Source: Gorsachius magnificus
Taxonomy: Eukaryota; Chordata; Aves; Pelecaniformes; Ardeidae
Direction of reading: 5' to 3'
Assembly (NCBI GenBank): GCA_034008185.1
Contig: CM067081.1
Coordinates: 8,183,821 to 8,247,820 of the forward strand
Length of the DNA: 64,000 nucleotides
Each line of letters begins with the position of its first letter. Within the stretch, counting starts at the first letter, position 1. Below are positions 62,521 to 64,000 of the stretch, one piece after another. The position numbers and the translations under genes are program-made. The notes beneath the pieces are model-generated. The model did no database searches. It saw nothing but the letters and a program-made list of their open reading frames with translations, and was not told where the DNA came from.

Positions 62521-63194
62521 ACCTGGGAATCCTGGTGGAAGACAAGCTGACCATGAGCCAGCAGTGTGCCCTTGTTGCCAAGAAGACCAGTGGCATCCTG
62601 AGTGCATTAAGAGGAGTGTGGCCAGCAGGGCAAGGGAGGTTCTCCTCCCCCTCTACTCTGCCCTGGTGAGACCCCACCTGGAGTACTGTGTCCAGTTCTG
62701 GGTGATCTGGTTCAAGAAAGATTAGGAACTCCTAGAGAGAGTCCTGAGGAGGGCAACAAAGATGATGAAGGGACTGGAGCATCTCCCCAATGAGGAAAGG
62801 CTGAGGGAGCTGGGCTTGTTCAGCCTGGAGAAGAGAAGACTGAGAGGCGATCTCATCAACACGTACAAATATCTTAAGGGTGGGTGTCATGAGGACGGAG
62901 CCAGACTCTTCTCAGTGGTGCCCAGCGACAGGACAAGGGGCAATGGGTACAAACTGAAGCATGAGAGGTTTCAGTTGAATATGAGGAAGAACTTCTTTAC
63001 TTTGAGGGTGCCCAAGCCCTGGCCCAGGCTGCCCAGGGGGGCTATGGAGTTTCCTTCTCTGGAGATATTCAAAACCCACCTGGATGATGTCCTGTGCAGC
63101 CTGCTCTGGGTGACCCTGCTTTAGCAGGAGGGTTGGACTGGATGATCTCCTGAGGTCCCTTCCAACCCCTACCATTCTGTGATTCTGTGATTCT
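62521..63194 (+). mobile_element. CR1 LINE, 5'-truncated, different subfamily
   Basis: The C-terminal third of ORF2 with indels and a stop. '[23 protein letters not shown]' is readable in pieces, then an open stretch from 62762 to 63124 with [19 protein letters not shown] and RTRGNGYKL. The 3' UTR 'ggttggactggatgatctcctgaggtcccttcc' and an ATTCTGTG tail follow. ATTCTGTG instead of ATTCTATG and the sequence differences separate it from the 37866/50124 subfamily. Confidence 0.94.
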
Positions 63195-64000
63195 AATTGT
63201 TCCTGAAGGTGGATGGGTATCAAAGCAACCAGTCCACCCTGTTGGGTCCCTATGGCTGCTCTACGCTACTGCAACAAAGGGCAGGGCTGCCAGGACACTG
63301 CTACCTTAATGTTTCAAGCATAAAAAAGGTAAATGAAGAAAAGGTAACACAGTTATGATTTCTGAAGCATTTACTGTCTCAGTCTATGGGGCCCGCTGGT
63401 TTACGGATAATTGATGGAAAATAGAGCAGCCCAAAGGTTTATGCCTGATATTTATGCTGAATAAAGCTACAGGAGTTATGTGAGCACAAACTTAATTAAA
63501 AAGTATGTTTTATGCTATGTTGAACTCAGGATCATATCCCAAGTATTTTCTGATGCTCACCTTAGCCCCAAAAGGAGCAGACCGTGCCGGCAGCTGTAAG
63601 CAGGGTTATAGATCTGCCAAAGCAGCACACGGAACTCTTGGTAATTCCCCCTACTGCAGGCTTCAAGCTGAACAAGAATACCCTTTCCTTTTTTAATCTT
63701 AAAACCCACAGTGACTGAGGGCTTTTCAGGTTTTACTGAATCAAAAAGAATGTCAAACAATGATGGAAATATTACAGAGGGAAAAGAGACAAGCCAGGAA
63801 TCTGCTTTTTTCTCAACCATTGTATTTACAACCAGTCTTTCAGGAGACAAAAATAGCATCTCTCTTGCTTTTCTCCCAGTCGGATCATATATTCTTTCTT
63901 GACTGTCTCTTGAAAATATTTGTATAGTGGCAACTGTAGTTCTTAGAAAGACCTTTATCAACATCTCACCTTTTTTCAGTATTTGTGGATGATTCTCTGA
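63195..64000 (+). other. DLG2 intron to the window end, no gene recognised
   Basis: AT-rich. The - strand open frame at 63557-63964 (135 codons) has no domain or splice context that I can support. Confidence 0.5.

Noticed and set aside
63557..63964. 135-codon - strand open frame at the window end
   Set aside because: No motif, and it overlaps another open frame on the + strand; left as intron.

Overview
This is a vertebrate intronic window, almost certainly from a bird. Three things indicate this. There are many CR1 LINEs ending in the ATTCTATG-type 3' repeat. There are two copies of an LTR family that I recall as widespread in bird genomes. Two short exons encode an almost unchanged MAGUK protein. 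Base composition is AT-rich and no long open frame exists outside transposon remnants. No bacterial, plasmid, CRISPR or tRNA feature was seen.

Layout. The host gene is DLG2 (PSD-93/chapsyn-110) on the + strand. Two coding exons are visible: the SH3 exon at 44634-44810 and the first HOOK-region exon at 58875-58950, separated by an intron of about 14 kb. Everything before 44634 is one long upstream intron, or part of it. Everything after 58950 is the start of the next intron.

Within the upstream intron, on the - strand, I found three short segments with consistent splice sites and matching reading phase (10362-10572, 7743-7863, 7101-7257). Joined, they encode roughly the last 160 residues of a protein I do not recognise. 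I read this as the 3' end of a nested antisense gene. A solo LTR with a short target-site duplication sits 86 bp upstream of one of its splice acceptors.

The rest is repeat-rich intron. It holds about thirteen younger or middle-aged CR1 fragments and two ancient degenerate CR1s. There are two long CR1 copies (2.65 kb on +, 2.73 kb on -) of one subfamily, which share the same in-frame stop and flank the DLG2 SH3 exon as an inverted pair. Other repeats are several microsatellites and a 132-bp direct duplication whose break lies at a GGAGA array.

How the parts relate: DLG2 is a postsynaptic scaffold, and its SH3 and HOOK segments pair with the guanylate-kinase-like domain encoded further downstream. 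The nested antisense candidate would be transcribed against DLG2. The inverted CR1 pair could affect DLG2 RNA by base-pairing across the SH3 exon. That last point is inference.
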